Shown here one piece after another: positions 1 through 9,183 of a stretch of DNA of 64,000 nucleotides (positions are counted from its first letter, which is position 1; each line of letters opens with the position of its first letter). Location: contig NZ_CP021648.1 in NCBI RefSeq assembly GCF_002176815.1, forward strand, positions 2,860,001 through 2,924,000, written 5' to 3'. The notes beneath the pieces are model-generated. The model was given only the letters and a program-made list of their open reading frames with translations, was not told where the DNA came from and ran no database searches. Both the position numbers and the translations under genes were made by a program. The DNA comes from Acidovorax sp. T1 (lineage in GTDB: Bacteria; Pseudomonadota; Gammaproteobacteria; Burkholderiales; Burkholderiaceae_C).

Positions 1-384
1 CGCATTCTCATCGTGCGCGGCTGCGCCGCAGGGGCGGCGCCCGGCTCCGGCCAAGGCCGGGACTGGCTGGCGCGCCAGATCGAGCAGGCCGGCGCCACGG
101 TGGATTTCGTGGTGGCCTACACCCGCGGCGCCCCGCAGCTCACGCCCGAACAGACCGCGCTGGCCCATGCGGCCGCAGGCGACGGATCGTGGTGGCTTTT
201 GAGCAGCTCGGAGGCCCTCACGCACCTGGCCAGCGCCGCGCCGGGCCTTCCGCTGCAAGCAGCGCGCGCCCTGGCCACGCACCCGCGCATCGCGCAAGCC
301 GCACGCGCCGCCGGATTTGGCCACGTACAGGAATGCCGACCTGCATTGGAGGACGTGGTGGCCTCGATAGAATCGGCGGCATGA
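1..384 (+). CDS. hemD: Uroporphyrinogen-III synthase, C-terminal part (cut by window start)
   Basis: The visible 127 residues are the C-terminal half of HemD, which cyclises hydroxymethylbilane to uroporphyrinogen III in the cytosol (haem, sirohaem and cobalamin route). The frame is open from base 1; a strand of the type RILIVRG is followed by a loop and helix, and the segment WLLSSSEALTHL fits the HemD motif where a Ser or Thr precedes the second domain core. HemD is poorly conserved, so the call leans on the neighbours: the stop overlaps the start of hemX in ATGA, and hemY follows, the usual proteobacterial hemD-hemX-hemY order. The N-terminal half lies outside the window. Confidence 0.88.
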   Translation, partial: RILIVRGCAAGAAPGSGQGRDWLARQIEQAGATVDFVVAYTRGAPQLTPEQTALAHAAAGDGSWWLLSSSEALTHLASAAPGLPLQAARALATHPRIAQAARAAGFGHVQECRPALEDVVASIESAA

Positions 385-1505
385 GCCCCGAGCCCCATAC
401 CGACCCGTCCGTCACAGCCGCCCCAGGCACACCGGTGACCGCTGCCGTGCCCGGCGCTGGCTCGGCGACAGGCGTCGCACCCACCGCAACGCCGCGGCAC
501 ACCGGCACTTACCTGCTGGGCGCGGTGGCCATGGCCGCGCTGGTCAGCAGCGGGCTGTTGTGGCAAAAGCTGAACACCATCCAGGAGCAGCTCGCGCGCC
601 AGTCGGCCGACTCCGGGGCCCAGGCCATCGAGGCACGCACCATGGCACGCCAGGCCGAAGAGCTGGCGCGCGACACCGCTGCCCGCCTGTCCGTCACAGA
701 AGCCCGTGTGGGCGAAGTGGCGCTGCAGCGCAGCCAGCTCGAAGAACTGATGCAAAGCCTGTCGCGCTCGCGCGACGAGAACCTGGTGGTCGATATCGAA
801 TCGGCCATTCGCCTGGCGCAGCAGCAGGCCCAGCTCACCGGCAGCCTCGAGCCCCTGGTGGCCGCCCTCAAAAGCGCCAACCAGCGCATCGAGCGCGCCG
901 CCCAGCCCCGCCTGGCCCCCGTGCAGCGTGCCATCGGCCGCGACCTGGACCGTCTCACCCGTGCCACAGTGACCGACACCGCCGGCCTGCTGGCCCGCCT
1001 CGATGACCTGGTGCGCCAGGTCGACGAGCTGCCCGTGCAAAACGCCGTGGCGCTGGCTGCGGCCACACGCCGCCTGGCCGCCACCGCGCCCGCTGCGGCC
1101 ACTCCGGATGCCGCGGCGCAGGGCGCACAGCCCTGGTGGCAAACCACGCTGCAACGCAGCTGGGAAGTGGTGCGCGACGAGGCCCGCAACCTGGTGCGCG
1201 TGAGCCGCATCGACCAGCCCGAGGCCATTTTGCTGGCGCCCGAGCAGACTTTCTTCCTGCGCGAGAACCTCAAGCTCAAGTTGCTCAATGCCCGACTGGG
1301 CGTTCTGGCGCGCCAGTTTGAATCGGCCCGCGCCGACCTCACCGCCGCCACGGCGGCGCTCAACAAATATTTCGACCCCGCCTCGCGCCGCACCCAGGCG
1401 GCAGCCGCCGTGCTGCAAACCGCCCAGGCCAGCATGAAGGCCGCCGAGCTGCCGCGCCTGGACGAAACCCTTTCCGCACTGGCCACGGCCGCTGCGGGTA
1501 GATGA
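381..1505 (+). CDS. hemX: HemX-family membrane protein
   Basis: 374 residues. HemX proteins are often labelled uroporphyrinogen-III C-methyltransferase, but this family lacks the SAM methyltransferase fold and its role is unsettled. What is seen: a Pro/Thr/Ala-rich cytosolic N-terminus (about 1-38), one membrane segment (about 42-62, ending SSGLLWQKL), then a long Ala/Gln/Arg-rich periplasmic region predicted as coiled coil (about 65-260) and the conserved C-terminal HemX block with WEVVRDEARNLVRVSRID and LLAPEQTFFLRENLKLKL. The ATG at 381 was chosen because it overlaps the hemD stop (ATGA) and directly precedes the membrane anchor; an upstream in-frame start would run deep into hemD. Translational coupling to hemD is likely. 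Confidence 0.9.
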   Translation: MSPEPHTDPSVTAAPGTPVTAAVPGAGSATGVAPTATPRHTGTYLLGAVAMAALVSSGLLWQKLNTIQEQLARQSADSGAQAIEARTMARQAEELARDTAARLSVTEARVGEVALQRSQLEELMQSLSRSRDENLVVDIESAIRLAQQQAQLTGSLEPLVAALKSANQRIERAAQPRLAPVQRAIGRDLDRLTRATVTDTAGLLARLDDLVRQVDELPVQNAVALAAATRRLAATAPAAATPDAAAQGAQPWWQTTLQRSWEVVRDEARNLVRVSRIDQPEAILLAPEQTFFLRENLKLKLLNARLGVLARQFESARADLTAATAALNKYFDPASRRTQAAAAVLQTAQASMKAAELPRLDETLSALATAAAGR

Positions 1506-1506
1506 T

Positions 1507-1625
1507 GAAGCTCCCCCTGAGTCGCTTCGCGCCTTCCCCCTCTCTCGCTTCGCTGCGCGAGGCGGGAGGGGGACGCCCCCAGCGCGGCGGGGCGGCCCTT
1601 GCGCGGGGGCACTGGCCTGCGCTGC
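1507..1625. repeat. GC-rich dispersed intergenic repeat, copy 1
   Basis: About 119 bases between hemX and hemY. It reads CCCCCTGAG, then CGCTTCGCGCCTTCCCCC, a GGGAGGGGGACG block and GGGGCGGCCCTTGCGCGG. The same string of blocks occurs at 25009-25112 and, 3' half only, at 43620-43680. It contains pairing C-rich and G-rich arms, so it can fold. It separates hemX from hemY by 162 bases, although the two are usually nearly adjacent. Confidence 0.8.
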
Positions 1626-1667
1626 GCCCGTTTCACCGGCCGGCGCGCAGCGCTTTGGACTACTGAT

Positions 1668-2945
1668 ATGCGTGCTGCACTTTGGCTTTTGGCGTTGTTT
1701 GGCGTGGCCGTGGCTGCGGCCCTGTTTGCGGGCAACAACCAGGGCACCGTCACGCTGTACTGGCCCCCCTATCGCATCGACCTGTCCCTGAACATGGTCG
1801 TTTTGCTGCTGGTGGGCGGCTTTATTACGGTGTACACGGCGCTGCGTGCGCTGGCCGCCATGCTCGAATTGCCCCACCAGGCCCGCCGGTGGCGCGTTCA
1901 GCAAAAAGAGCGCGCCATGCACGGCGCCATGCTCGATGCCTTGACGCACCTGCTTGCCGGTCGCTTCATCCGCTCGCGCAAGGCGGCCCTGGCCGCACTG
2001 ACCCAGGAAGAAGCGCTCACCGCCGCCAGCGAAAAGGTGCCTCACGGCCACCACCTGAGGGCGCTGGCGCACATGGTGGCCGCCGAGAGCTCTCATGCGC
2101 TGCAGGACCGCCCCACGCGCGACCGCCATTTGCAACAGGCCCTGGACCAGGCCCCGGCAGGCGGCACTGCCCAGGAGCAAGAGCTGCGCGACGGCGTGCA
2201 GATGCGTGCTGCGCGCTGGCACCTCGACGACCGCGATGCCGGCACAGCCCTTGAGCGGCTTGCCGCCCTGCCGCAGGGCGCCGCCCGGCGCACGCTGGCG
2301 CTGCGCATCAGGCTCAAGGCCAGCCGCCTGGCACGGCAGACCGAGGACGCGCTGGACACCGCGCGCCTGCTGGGCAAGCACCATGCCTTCTCGGCGGACG
2401 CAGCCCAGAGCATCGTGCGCGGCCTGGCCACCGAGCTCGTCAGCAACGCGCATGACACGGCCCAGCTGCAACAGATCTGGCTGCAACTGGAGCCATCCGA
2501 GCGCACCATGCCGGAGCTGGCCATCCACGCTGCCCAGCGGCTGGCAGCCCTCGGCGGCGAATCGGCGCAGGTGAGGGCCTGGCTTCTGCCGGCGTGGGAA
2601 CGCATGGTGACGCTGCCCGACGCACTGCCCGACCACCATGCGCTCAAGCTGGTCCGCACCCTCGAATCAGGCATGGACACCCTGGACGCCACCTGGCTGG
2701 CCCGCCTCGAATCCGCGCAACTGGCCAATCCGCGCGACGCCCGCCTGCAATACCTGGCGGGCGTGGCCTGCCTGAAACGCGAACTGTGGGGCAAATCGCA
2801 GCAATTGCTGACCCAGGCCACCACGCGTTTGCCCGATGCCAGCCTGCGCGCCAGTGCCTGGCGCCATCTTGCCGAACTGGCAGAACAGCGCAATGACGGT
2901 GAGGCCGCCGCCGCAGCCTGGAAAAAGGCCGCGCTCGCGCATTGA
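1668..2945 (+). CDS. hemY: HemY-type TPR membrane protein
   Basis: 425 residues. The proteobacterial HemY (unrelated to the Bacillus oxidase of that name) is an inner-membrane protein with tetratricopeptide repeats; its exact part in haem synthesis is unproven. Seen: two N-terminal membrane helices (about 3-22 and 41-62) separated by the family hallmark around NNQGTVTLYWPPYRIDLS, then an Ala/Leu-rich helical region with repeated TPR-like spacing to the end. ATG 1668 gives the expected membrane N-terminus starting MRAALWLLALFG; upstream in-frame starts lie in the repeat at 1507-1625. A rho-independent terminator follows at 2964. Confidence 0.9.
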   Translation: MRAALWLLALFGVAVAAALFAGNNQGTVTLYWPPYRIDLSLNMVVLLLVGGFITVYTALRALAAMLELPHQARRWRVQQKERAMHGAMLDALTHLLAGRFIRSRKAALAALTQEEALTAASEKVPHGHHLRALAHMVAAESSHALQDRPTRDRHLQQALDQAPAGGTAQEQELRDGVQMRAARWHLDDRDAGTALERLAALPQGAARRTLALRIRLKASRLARQTEDALDTARLLGKHHAFSADAAQSIVRGLATELVSNAHDTAQLQQIWLQLEPSERTMPELAIHAAQRLAALGGESAQVRAWLLPAWERMVTLPDALPDHHALKLVRTLESGMDTLDATWLARLESAQLANPRDARLQYLAGVACLKRELWGKSQQLLTQATTRLPDASLRASAWRHLAELAEQRNDGEAAAAAWKKAALAH

Positions 2946-2963
2946 AGCAGCACTGACGCAAGG

Positions 2964-2990
2964 GGCCGACACCGTCGTTGTCGGCCTTTT
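2964..2990 (+). terminator. Rho-independent terminator after hemY
   Basis: Stem GGCCGACA / TGTCGGCC with a 7-base loop followed by TTTT, 18 bases downstream of the hemY stop. Confidence 0.75.
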
Positions 2991-3201
2991 CCCTGGTGGC
3001 TCGCGGGTGCAGAGCATTGGGGAACTTTGAGCGTAGACACTCACTCAGTTCAGTAATTTTGAACTAAGCCGTCAATTCCCCTGAAGCCCGCGAGCGCCGT
3101 GGCTTCATAAACTTGAACCTTCGATCCACCACGCCTGAAGGCCCCGCTTGCGCACCACCCGCAACTTGGGGTTCCAGGCCTCTTTCACTGCCTTCACCGA
3201 A

Positions 3202-3777
3202 ATGCACCGTTCCCATCAAGGCCAGGCCCAGACCGCCCCGCGCTACACCCGCACCGCCATGCTGCTGCACTGGCTGCTGGGCATGGCGCTGATCGCCCTG
3301 TTTGGTGTCGGCCTGTACATGGCCGATTTGCCGTTTTCGCCCCAGCGCCTGAAGCTCTACAACTGGCACAAGTGGGCGGGTGTCAGCATCCTGGCGCTGT
3401 CGTTGCTGCGCCTGGCATGGCGGCTTGTGCATCGGCCACCGCAGTTGCCGGTACAGGTGGAAAAAGCCATGCCCCGATGGCAACAACTGGCGCACCACGG
3501 CGCGCACCACCTGCTGTACCTGCTGTTTTTCGCCGTGCCCTTGCTGGGCTGGGCCTACAGCTCGGCGGCGGGCTTTCCCCTCGTGCTTTTCGGGCTTTGG
3601 CAATTGCCCGACTTCGTTGCTGCCAGCCCAGAACTGGCCGATGCCCTGAAACCGCTGCACAAGCTCAGCGCATTGGCCATGGCCGCTCTTGTGCTGGTGC
3701 ATGTGGCGGCTGCGCTCAAGCACCATTTCATTGACCGCGACGGGCTGCTGCTGCGCATGCTGCCGGGCCGCCGCTGA
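3202..3777 (+). CDS. Cytochrome b561 family protein
   Basis: 191 residues. Predicted di-haem b-type cytochrome of the inner membrane that passes electrons, possibly from quinol, to a periplasmic acceptor. Four hydrophobic helices are visible with haem-ligand type histidines: LLHWLLGMALIALFGVGLYM, YNWHKWAGVSILALSLLRLAW, HHLLYLLFFAVPLLGWAYS and HKLSALAMAALVLVHVAAALKHH. Start at 3202 was chosen because it gives the usual short N-terminus before helix 1; an in-frame ATG at 3148 would add 18 residues of unlikely composition. The gene is followed after 33 bases by two yceI genes, and b561-YceI is a recurrent pairing in Proteobacteria, suggesting a shared operon. Confidence 0.9.
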   Translation: MHRSHQGQAQTAPRYTRTAMLLHWLLGMALIALFGVGLYMADLPFSPQRLKLYNWHKWAGVSILALSLLRLAWRLVHRPPQLPVQVEKAMPRWQQLAHHGAHHLLYLLFFAVPLLGWAYSSAAGFPLVLFGLWQLPDFVAASPELADALKPLHKLSALAMAALVLVHVAAALKHHFIDRDGLLLRMLPGRR

Positions 3778-3810
3778 TCACCGTTGCCCAACCCATCAGG
3801 AGTTTCCCCC

Positions 3811-4386
3811 ATGCAGATTGCTTCCTTCTTCTCCGCCCTGGCCCTGGGCAGCACCGCCTTGCTGGCCGCCACCCCTGCGCTGGCGCAGCAAAAACTGGTG
3901 CCCGCCCAGAGCGAAGTGCAATTCACCGCGCGCCAGATGGGCGTGCCGCTGCAAGGCCACTTCAAGAAGTTTGATGCACAAGTCAACTTTGACCCCGCCA
4001 AACTGGCCACCAGCAAGATCGCCTTCACGGTGGACACCGGCAGCGCCACCCTGGGCTCGCGCGAAACCGATGCCGAGCTGCCCAAGCCCGCATGGTTCAA
4101 CGTGGCCAAGTTCCCTCAGGCCCAGTTCGCGTCTTCCGCCATCAAGGCGCTGGGCGCGGGCAAATATGAAGTGGCCGGCACGCTCACCATCAAAGGCAAC
4201 GCACAGAACGTGGTGGTGCCGGTGACGCTGGCACAAAGCGGCGCCACCACCACAGCCACCGGCACGCTGCCGCTCAAGCGCCTGGCGTTCAAGATCGGCG
4301 AGAACGAATGGGCCGACACCTCGATGGTGGCCGACGATGTGCAGGTGAAATTCAAGCTCGCGCTGACTGGCGTGGGCAAGCTTTGA
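3811..4386 (+). CDS. YceI family periplasmic protein (first copy)
   Basis: 191 residues. YceI proteins are periplasmic lipocalin-like beta barrels that bind polyisoprenoid or fatty-acyl ligands. Seen: a signal peptide of about 24 residues ending ATPALAQQK, then LVPAQSEVQFTARQMGVPLQG and the barrel with the SATLGSRETDAELPKPAWF segment and VTGTL-like repeats. A good ribosome site (CAGGAG) sits 8 bases before ATG 3811. It lies between the b561 gene and a second yceI gene, with which it shares only fold-level similarity, so these look like old paralogues rather than a recent duplication. Confidence 0.92.
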   Translation: MQIASFFSALALGSTALLAATPALAQQKLVPAQSEVQFTARQMGVPLQGHFKKFDAQVNFDPAKLATSKIAFTVDTGSATLGSRETDAELPKPAWFNVAKFPQAQFASSAIKALGAGKYEVAGTLTIKGNAQNVVVPVTLAQSGATTTATGTLPLKRLAFKIGENEWADTSMVADDVQVKFKLALTGVGKL

Positions 4387-4438
4387 TCGATTTTTTCTAT
4401 TCCCCCCGTTTCCCCAACCTTTTTTTCAGGAGTTTTCG

Positions 4439-5011
4439 ATGCGTAAATCCCTCTTCGCCCTTGCTGCCACCGCCGTGCTGGCCACTACCGCCCACGCAGC
4501 CCCCGCCACCTACGCCATTGACCCCACGCACACCTTTGCCACCTTCGAGATCGGCCACTTTGGCGCCTCGGTGAACCGCGGCCGCTTTGACAAGAAAGAA
4601 GGCACCGTGCAGTTCGACAAGGCCGGCAAGAGCGGCAAGGTCGAGATCACGTTCGACGTTGCCTCGATCAACACCGGCACCGCTGCTTTTGACAAGCACC
4701 TGCAAAGCAACGAACTGCTGGACGCAGCAAAGCACCCCACGGCCAAGTTTGTCTCGGACAAGTTCCACTTCAACGGCGACAAGCTCACGGCTGTGGACGG
4801 CCAGCTGACGCTGCTGGGCAAGACCCAGCCCGTCACGCTCAAGGCCAACCAGTTTGCCTGCTACGAGAACCCCATGCTCAAGCGCGAAGTGTGCGGTGGC
4901 GACTTTGAAACCACCATCGACCGCACGGCCTTTGGCGTGAACTACGGCATCGACTGGGGCTTCCCCAAGAACGTGCGCCTGGTGCTGCAGATCGAAGCCG
5001 TCAAGCAATAA
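4439..5011 (+). CDS. YceI family periplasmic protein (second copy)
   Basis: 190 residues with a signal peptide ending TTAHAAPAT followed by the classic YceI opening YAIDPTHTFATFEIGHFG, the RGRFDKKEGTVQFD strand pair, HPTAKFVSD, and a C-terminal TAFGVNYGIDWGFPKNVRL. It contains two cysteines near the end (ACYENP and EVCGG). This copy is closer to the Escherichia coli YceI pattern than the first. It is 52 bases downstream of the first copy with its own AGGAG site and ends at a strong terminator, closing the b561-yceI-yceI unit. Confidence 0.93.
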   Translation: MRKSLFALAATAVLATTAHAAPATYAIDPTHTFATFEIGHFGASVNRGRFDKKEGTVQFDKAGKSGKVEITFDVASINTGTAAFDKHLQSNELLDAAKHPTAKFVSDKFHFNGDKLTAVDGQLTLLGKTQPVTLKANQFACYENPMLKREVCGGDFETTIDRTAFGVNYGIDWGFPKNVRLVLQIEAVKQ

Positions 5012-5038
5012 ACTCCGGGCCCCTGCGGGGCTGATGCA

Positions 5039-5072
5039 GGCGCCCTACCCCACCGGGGCGGGCGCCTTTTTT
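5039..5072 (+). terminator. Rho-independent terminator after yceI pair
   Basis: GC-rich stem GGCGCC(CTACCCC) / (GGGGCG)GGCGCC followed by six T. Located 28 bases after the second yceI stop and just before the SDR gene. Confidence 0.85.
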
Positions 5073-5093
5073 CTTCACTTTCGAGGCACTCTC

Positions 5094-5882
5094 ATGCACA
5101 TTGATCTCTCCGGAAAAACCGCCGTCGTCACCGGTGCCAGTTCGGGCATTGGCCTGGCCATTGCGCGTGGGCTGGCCCAGGCCGGCGCCCGCGTGACCCT
5201 GAGCGCCCGCGATGCCGGACGCCTGAACGCCGCCGTGGCCGCCTTGCAGGCCGAAGGGCTGCAAGCCCAGGGCATTGCCGCCGACCTGGCCACGGCAGCG
5301 GGCTGCCAGGCCCTGATCGCGGCGCTGCCCGACACCGACATCCTGGTCAACAACCTGGGCATCTACGGCACGCAGGATTTTTTTGCCATCAGCGATGCCG
5401 ACTGGGAAAACTTCTTCCAGACCAATGTGATGAGCGGCCTGCGCCTGTCGCGCCACTACGCGCAGGGCATGAAGGCACGCGGCTGGGGCCGCATCCAGTT
5501 TATCTCCAGCGAATCGGCCGTCAACATCCCGGCCGACATGGTGCACTACGGCGTCAGCAAGTCGGCCGTGCAGGGCCTGTCGCGCGGGCTGGCCAAGGTG
5601 CTGGCGGGCAGCGGCGTCACGGTCAACACCATCCTCCCCGGCCCTACGCGCACCGAAGGCGTGGTGGACTTCATGGACAACCTGGCGCGCGAACAAGGCA
5701 TTACGGTGGCCGAGATGGAAGTGCGCTTCTTCCGCGAAAACCGCCCCTCCAGCCTGATTGGCCGCTTTGCCACCCCCGAAGAAGTGGCCAACCTGTGCGT
5801 CTATACCGCCTCGCCCCAGGCCAGCGCCACCACCGGCGCGGCCCTGCGCGTGGAAGGCGGGATTGTCGAGAGCATTCTTTGA
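5094..5882 (+). CDS. SDR family NAD(P)-dependent oxidoreductase
   Basis: 262 residues. Classical short-chain dehydrogenase: cofactor motif TGASSGIGLA (about 13-22), NNLG strand (about 88), catalytic Ser in FISSESAV and the Tyr/Lys pair in HYGVSKSAVQGL. The C-terminal part carries the GRFATPEEVANLCVYTASP and GAALRVEGGIV blocks seen in the 3-oxoacyl-ACP reductase (FabG)-like branch; the substrate is unknown. Start at 5094 places MHIDLSGKTAVVTGA at the N-terminus; an upstream ATG at 5034 would begin inside the terminator hairpin. It appears monocistronic. Confidence 0.9.
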   Translation: MHIDLSGKTAVVTGASSGIGLAIARGLAQAGARVTLSARDAGRLNAAVAALQAEGLQAQGIAADLATAAGCQALIAALPDTDILVNNLGIYGTQDFFAISDADWENFFQTNVMSGLRLSRHYAQGMKARGWGRIQFISSESAVNIPADMVHYGVSKSAVQGLSRGLAKVLAGSGVTVNTILPGPTRTEGVVDFMDNLAREQGITVAEMEVRFFRENRPSSLIGRFATPEEVANLCVYTASPQASATTGAALRVEGGIVESIL

Positions 5883-5951
5883 TCAGGCACCTGCGGCGCA
5901 CCAGGCACCGTGGTGCGATGGGCGCGCCGCAGACGACTTAGACACTCCGTA

Positions 5952-5995
5952 TTTGATAGCTGCTGGCGCTTGCTTATCAAGCGCCAGAGACCAAA
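5952..5995. repeat. AGCGCTT-type intergenic palindrome, copy 1
   Basis: TTTGATAGCTGCTGGCGCTT, spacer GCTTATC, then AAGCGCCAGAGACC. Inverted arms TGGCGCTT / AAGCGCCA. Member of the family repeated about thirteen times between genes of this window. Confidence 0.85.
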
Positions 5996-6116
5996 AACAC
6001 CCAAAATGGCGCGGCGCTGCCGGTCTGTGCGGGCAGGCCGGTAAAATCAACGCATCCCGCCCCCAGTCAACCTGACAGCATCCTTTGGGGATGCCGTTTT
6101 CATTTGCGATCCCGCC

Positions 6117-9086
6117 ATGAGCGACACCACTGCACAACCCGGCCTCGACAGCCTCTCCAAGTCCTTCGAACCCGCCGCCCTGGAAGCCCACTGGGGCCCC
6201 GAGTGGGAGCGCCGCGGCTACGGCGCGGCGGGCTTTCGCGGCACGGGTGCTCCCCAGGCGGGCGAGCCGGCCTTCTCCATCCAGCTGCCGCCACCCAACG
6301 TGACGGGCACGCTGCACATGGGCCATGCGTTCAACCAGACCATCATGGACAGCCTCACGCGCTACCACCGCATGCGGGGTTTCAACACGGCCTGGGTGCC
6401 AGGCACCGACCACGCCGGCATTGCCACGCAGATCGTGGTGGAGCGCCAGCTGCAGGAGCAAGGCATCAGCCGCCACGACATGGGCCCCACGCCCCCCGAG
6501 GCGCGCAAGAACTTTGTGAGCAAAGTGTGGGAGTGGAAAGAAAAGTCGGGCAACACCATCACCACGCAAATGCGCCGCATGGGCGACAGCGTGGACTGGA
6601 GCCGCGAATACTTCACCATGGACGACAAGCTCAGCAAGGTCGTCACCGAAACCTTCGTGCGCCTGTACGAACAGGGCCTGATCTACCGCGGCAAGCGCCT
6701 CGTGAACTGGGACCCCAAGCTCCAGTCCGCCGTATCCGACCTGGAAGTCGAAAACGAAGAAAAAGACGGCTCGCTGTGGCACATCGCCTACCCGCTAGTA
6801 GACCCTGATGGAAGCCTTGCGGCTTCGGGCTCGGGCCAGCTCGTGGTGGCCACCACGCGCCCTGAAACCATGCTGGGCGACGTGGCCGTGATGGTGCATC
6901 CCGAGGATGAGCGCTACAAGCACCTGATCGGCCAGATGGTCAACCTGCCGCTGTGCGACCGCCAGATCCCCGTGATTGCCGATGACTACGTGGACAAGGA
7001 ATTCGGCACCGGCGTAGTCAAGGTCACGCCCGCGCACGACCAGAACGACTATGCCGTGGGCCAGCGCCACAAGCTGCCCATGATCGTGGTGCTGACCCTG
7101 CAAGCCACCATCAACGAGAACGCCCCCGCCAAGTACCAGGGCATGGACCGCTTCGTGGCCCGCAAGGCCGTGGTGGCCGACCTGGAAGCCATCGGCGCGC
7201 TGGTCGAGGTGAAGAAGCACAAGCTCATGGTGCCGATTTGCACCCGCACCGGCCAAGTGGTCGAGCCCATGCTGACCGACCAGTGGTTCGTAGCCATGAG
7301 CAAGGTGTCAGACCAGGACCCCACCGGCAAGAGCATCGCGCAAAAGGCCATCGACGCGGTAGCCACCGGCCAGGTGAGCTTCGTGCCCGAGAACTGGGTC
7401 AACACCTACAACCAGTGGATGAACAACATCCAGGACTGGTGCATCAGCCGCCAGCTGTGGTGGGGCCACCAGATTCCAGCCTGGTACGACGAAGACGGCA
7501 ACGTGATCGTGGCCCGCAACGAAGCCGAGGCCCAGGCCAAGGCGCCGGGCAAGCAGCTGCGCCGCGACGAGGACGTGCTCGACACCTGGTATTCGTCCGC
7601 GCTGGTGCCCTTCAGCACCATGGGCTGGCCTGAAGCCGTTCGGGCTGAGCCTGTCGAAGCCGGAGCCCACGCTTCGACAAGCTCAGCGCGAACGGGTGTT
7701 TCGGATTTCGACCTGTACCTGCCCAGCACCGTGCTGGTCACGGGCTACGACATCATCTTCTTCTGGGTCGCCCGGATGATCATGATGACCACGCACTTCA
7801 CCGGCCGCGTGCCGTTCAGGCATGTCTACATCCACGGCCTGGTGCGCGACGCGCAGGGTAAAAAGATGAGCAAGAGTGAGGGCAACGTGCTCGACCCCGT
7901 GGACCTGATCGACGGCATTGCGCTGGAGCCCCTGCTCGACAAGCGCACCACCGGCCTGCGCAAGCCCGAGACCGCGCCCACCGTGCGCAAGAACACGCAA
8001 AAGGAGTTCCCCGAGGGCATTCCAGCCTATGGCGCCGATGCGCTGCGTTTCACCTTCGCAGCCTTGGCCAGCCTGGGCAGGTCTATCAATTTTGATAGCA
8101 AGCGCTGCGAAGGCTACCGCAACTTCTGTAACAAGCTCTGGAACGCCAGCCGATTCGTGCTGATGAACTGCGAGGGTCAGGACTGCGGCCTGCAAGAGCA
8201 CACCAAGGAGCAATGCCAGAGCGGCGGCGCGTTCGAGGGCTACCTGGACTTCAGCCAGTGCGACCGCTGGATCAGCTCGCAACTGCAAAAGGTCGAGGCC
8301 GAAGTGGCCAAGGGCTTTGCCGAGTACCGCCTCGACAATGTGGCCAACACGGTCTATGACTTCGTCTGGAACGAGTTCTGCGACTGGTACCTGGAAATCG
8401 CCAAGGTGCAGATCCAGACTGGAAACGCCGCCCAGCAACGCGCCACGCGCCGCACGCTGATCCGCACCCTCGAAGCCATCCTGCGCCTGGCCCACCCCAT
8501 CATTCCGTTCATCACAGAAGAACTGTGGCAAAAGGTGGCGCCTGTGGCAGGTTTGAAAGGCGAGTCGGTCAGCATTGCCCGCTACCCCCAGGCCCAGCCC
8601 GAAAAAATCGACGAGGAATCCATCGCCCACATGGGCCGCGTCAAAGCTCTGGTGGACGCCTGCCGCGCCCTGCGTGGCGAGATGAACGTGTCGCCCTCCA
8701 CCCGCCTGCCGCTGTATGTGGTGGGCGACACCGACTTCATGCGCGGCGTGGCCCCGGTGCTGCAGGCCCTGGCCAAACTGAGTGAAGTGAAAGTGTTTGA
8801 CGACGAAGCCGCCTGGGCCGCCGCCGCACAGGCCGCCCCCGTGGCCGTGGTGGGCGAAGCTCGGCTGGCGCTGTACATGGAGATTGACGTGGCCGCCGAG
8901 AAGGCCCGCTTGTCCAAGGAAATCGCCCGCATCGAAGGCGAAGTCGCCAAGGCCAACAACAAGCTCTCGAACGAAGCCTTTGTGGCCAAGGCCCCACCGG
9001 CCGTGATCGACCAGGAAAAGAAGCGCATCGCTGACTTCGGCGCCACGCTGACCCGCCTGCGCGACCAGCTGGGCCGCCTGGGCTGA
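6117..9086 (+). CDS. valS: Valyl-tRNA synthetase with a repeat-encoded insert
   Basis: 989 residues; class I synthetase charging tRNA-Val, with editing of Thr. Seen: HIGH-type motif in [12 protein letters not shown] (about 61-72), editing domain with [15 protein letters not shown] motif in [10 protein letters not shown] (about 581-590), anticodon-binding domain, and the C-terminal coiled coil [19 protein letters not shown]. It is longer than the Escherichia coli enzyme (951). Residues about 507-526 (bases 7636-7695) between STMGWPE and the next conserved block ([19 protein letters not shown]) are encoded by a palindromic REP-like element read in frame. A second extra stretch ([14 protein letters not shown], about 704-717) is ordinary in composition. 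Essential gene, so the insert must be tolerated. Confidence 0.97.
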   Translation: MSDTTAQPGLDSLSKSFEPAALEAHWGPEWERRGYGAAGFRGTGAPQAGEPAFSIQLPPPNVTGTLHMGHAFNQTIMDSLTRYHRMRGFNTAWVPGTDHAGIATQIVVERQLQEQGISRHDMGPTPPEARKNFVSKVWEWKEKSGNTITTQMRRMGDSVDWSREYFTMDDKLSKVVTETFVRLYEQGLIYRGKRLVNWDPKLQSAVSDLEVENEEKDGSLWHIAYPLVDPDGSLAASGSGQLVVATTRPETMLGDVAVMVHPEDERYKHLIGQMVNLPLCDRQIPVIADDYVDKEFGTGVVKVTPAHDQNDYAVGQRHKLPMIVVLTLQATINENAPAKYQGMDRFVARKAVVADLEAIGALVEVKKHKLMVPICTRTGQVVEPMLTDQWFVAMSKVSDQDPTGKSIAQKAIDAVATGQVSFVPENWVNTYNQWMNNIQDWCISRQLWWGHQIPAWYDEDGNVIVARNEAEAQAKAPGKQLRRDEDVLDTWYSSALVPFSTMGWPEAVRAEPVEAGAHASTSSARTGVSDFDLYLPSTVLVTGYDIIFFWVARMIMMTTHFTGRVPFRHVYIHGLVRDAQGKKMSKSEGNVLDPVDLIDGIALEPLLDKRTTGLRKPETAPTVRKNTQKEFPEGIPAYGADALRFTFAALASLGRSINFDSKRCEGYRNFCNKLWNASRFVLMNCEGQDCGLQEHTKEQCQSGGAFEGYLDFSQCDRWISSQLQKVEAEVAKGFAEYRLDNVANTVYDFVWNEFCDWYLEIAKVQIQTGNAAQQRATRRTLIRTLEAILRLAHPIIPFITEELWQKVAPVAGLKGESVSIARYPQAQPEKIDEESIAHMGRVKALVDACRALRGEMNVSPSTRLPLYVVGDTDFMRGVAPVLQALAKLSEVKVFDDEAAWAAAAQAAPVAVVGEARLALYMEIDVAAEKARLSKEIARIEGEVAKANNKLSNEAFVAKAPPAVIDQEKKRIADFGATLTRLRDQLGRLG
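7636..7695. repeat. REP-like palindrome inside the valS coding sequence
   Basis: Left arm 7636-7660 begins CCGTTCGGGCTGAGCC and ends TGTCGAAGC; right arm 7671-7695 begins GCTTCGACAAGCTCAGC and ends GCGAACGG. The arms match at 23 of 25 positions around a 10-base loop. This TTCGACA-GCTCAGC-CGAACGG sequence is a well-known extragenic palindrome type in Beta- and Gammaproteobacteria. Here it is 60 bases long, an exact multiple of three, and open in frame. Confidence 0.9.
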
Positions 9087-9183
9087 CAGAACAAAAGTGA
9101 AGGGCCGGGCAGCTCTGGCCTGACACTTGCATATCCACGACGACCACAACACCCCGAATCCCTGTCTTCACTCAAGGAGTCTC

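Noticed and set aside
117..2639. Long minus-strand open frame opposite hemD, hemX and hemY
   Set aside because: Composition is Gln/Arg/Gly-rich with no recognisable family; the plus-strand genes are clear, and such antisense frames are common at this GC content.
8083..8112. TATCAATTTTGATAGCAAGCGC in valS as another repeat copy
   Set aside because: The encoded [14 protein letters not shown] block is ordinary conserved ValRS sequence, so the resemblance to the AGCGCTT repeat is probably chance.
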